Source: DATDMG01 sp036518955 (GTDB taxonomy: Bacteria > Actinomycetota > Actinomycetes > Actinomycetales > Kineosporiaceae). From it: a stretch of DNA of 6,960 bases. Positions 6,095-6,960 of the stretch are shown in pieces; position 1 is the stretch's first letter, and every line of letters starts with the position of its first letter. The notes under the pieces were generated by a model. It ran no database searches. It had not been told where the DNA came from and saw only the letters and a program-made list of their open reading frames with translations. The position numbers and the translations under genes were made by a program. The DNA lies in assembly GCA_036518955.1 (NCBI GenBank), contig DATDMG010000262.1, forward strand, positions 1 through 6,960. The letters are read 5' to 3'.

Positions 6095-6106
6095 TACCGT
6101 GGGGAC
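6095..6106 (+). promoter_or_regulatory. Putative -10 element for a leaderless membrane protein transcript
   Basis: TACCGT (6095-6100) fits TAnnnT and is followed by 6 nt (GGGGAC) and then the ATG at 6107. This is the same geometry as at the TAXI gene. The GGGGA is only one base from the ATG, too close to serve as a Shine-Dalgarno. No clear -35 is seen. Confidence 0.4.
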
Positions 6107-6960
6107 ATGGACCAAGGCCTCACGGTCGAGATACTTGACGACGGCCGCGGCGGCCAGGACCCCCGCCGGTACGGATCCTGGCCGGCCAGGCATCGCCGGC
6201 GGTCGGCGGTCGTCGGGGCCGTCGCGCTGCTCGGCGCGGTGTTCGCCGCCGTCCGGGCCTTCCCGCAGGATCCGTGGCCGACCCTGGTCGTCGTCCCGGT
6301 GCACGGGCCCTCCGACGCACCGGCCCTGTGGCGGGCGGGGGCGGACGGCCGTCCGGTGACGTCGGTGTCCCTGACGGTCGCGGCTGTGGTCCGCCAGGTC
6401 CCGACCCCCGGAGCGAGCCCCCCGGTCGTCCGCGTCCTGGGCCTCACCGGGCCCGGGATCTCCCCCGAGGACGGGCCGCCGGTCGCGGTCCCGACCGGGG
6501 GCCGCGAAGTGGGACTGCCCCTGCGCGCCGCGGTGGACTGCGCCGAGGTCCCCGAGGTGGCGCCCAGCGGCGCCTACGGCCTGCGGATCGAGGTGGACAC
6601 CAGGTCCGGGCCGCGGCGCGGCGTGGTGCCGGCCGGGGCGGTCGGCGAGGCCTGGGGGAGCGCCGTCCAACTCGGCTGCGCGACCTGGGCCGCCCGCCGG
6701 GCACTGACCGTGACGAACCTGACGATGCGGGTACACCCCACCCGGCCGCGCCTGGACCTGACCCTGACCGTCGCGAACAGCGGGGACCGGGAGGCGACGT
6801 TGGACCGGGCCGCCGGTGAGGACCACCGGGTGCGGGTCGGAGGGCCACTGCCGCTGCGGATCCCGGCGCACCGGTCCGTCACCGCGAGGATGACCACCGA
6901 CCTCACCTCGTGCGACACCATCGGGTACGCCGTCCCACGCGACGGCGGGCGCGCGGTGCT
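6107..6960 (+). CDS. Unrecognised membrane-anchored extracytoplasmic protein, 3' partial
   Basis: The frame opened by ATG 6107 has no stop through the window end: 284 codons with strong G/C third positions, so I regard it as a real gene. I do not recognise the family. Residues 1-32 are a charged cytoplasmic N-terminus ending in RHRRR. About residues 33-49 (SAVVGAVALLGAVFAAV) form one membrane segment, with the rest outside by the positive-inside rule. The exported part is rich in alternating hydrophobic and polar residues (for example LDLTLTVANSGDREATL), as in beta-sandwich domains. It has cysteines at 145, 191 and 269. Segments around 125-148 and 249-272 share the pattern P-[VL]-x-[VI]-P followed 16 residues later by Cys, suggesting two related domains. 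It is divergent from the phosphatase gene. An uncleaved anchor seems more likely than a signal peptide because no clear cleavage site follows. Confidence 0.8.
   Translation, partial: MDQGLTVEILDDGRGGQDPRRYGSWPARHRRRSAVVGAVALLGAVFAAVRAFPQDPWPTLVVVPVHGPSDAPALWRAGADGRPVTSVSLTVAAVVRQVPTPGASPPVVRVLGLTGPGISPEDGPPVAVPTGGREVGLPLRAAVDCAEVPEVAPSGAYGLRIEVDTRSGPRRGVVPAGAVGEAWGSAVQLGCATWAARRALTVTNLTMRVHPTRPRLDLTLTVANSGDREATLDRAAGEDHRVRVGGPLPLRIPAHRSVTARMTTDLTSCDTIGYAVPRDGGRAV

Noticed and set aside
5984..6871. Minus-strand open frame antisense to the last gene
   Set aside because: The plus frame from 6107 has consistent G/C third positions, a membrane segment and a promoter-like element; the antisense translation is Arg/Pro/Gly-rich without motifs.

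Overview
The window is very GC-rich DNA with G or C at nearly every codon third position, frequent GTG starts, start codons sitting directly behind -10-like hexamers, and actinobacterial gene families. It fits a high-GC Actinomycetota chromosome; I cannot assign a genus. No RNA gene, insertion sequence, phage gene or CRISPR array is visible.

Layout. (1) Bases 1-349 are the 3' end of a sulfite-oxidase-type molybdopterin oxidoreductase, followed by a 10-bp perfect hairpin. (2) 412-1083 and 1077-2621 form an overlapping gene pair for an OmpR-type response regulator and its membrane histidine kinase. (3) 2502-3464 (minus) encodes a TAXI-family solute-binding protein with a twin-arginine-like signal. 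It converges on the kinase gene, and the two coding regions overlap by 120 bp. (4) 3465-3747 is a divergent promoter region carrying a 12-bp tandem repeat and several short hairpins. (5) 3748-5124 is dctA, a C4-dicarboxylate:cation symporter. (6) 5132-5923 (minus) is a HAD-IIA phosphatase of the NagD/LHPP type, ending 7 bp from the dctA stop. (7) 5924-6106 is a second divergent promoter region with palindromes. (8) From 6107 to the window edge runs an unrecognised membrane-anchored extracytoplasmic protein, which is open to the end.

How the genes may work together. The two-component pair, an orphan TAXI binding protein with no TRAP permease genes in view, and DctA form a plausible small-acid sensing and uptake module. 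The binding protein could load or report ligand to the kinase, and the regulator could control dctA and the binding-protein gene from their shared divergent region. This is inference from gene order and family knowledge. The most checkable oddities are the kinase/TAXI antisense overlap, the tandem repeat that occupies the expected -35 region of the TAXI promoter, and the repeated leaderless-type start architecture.
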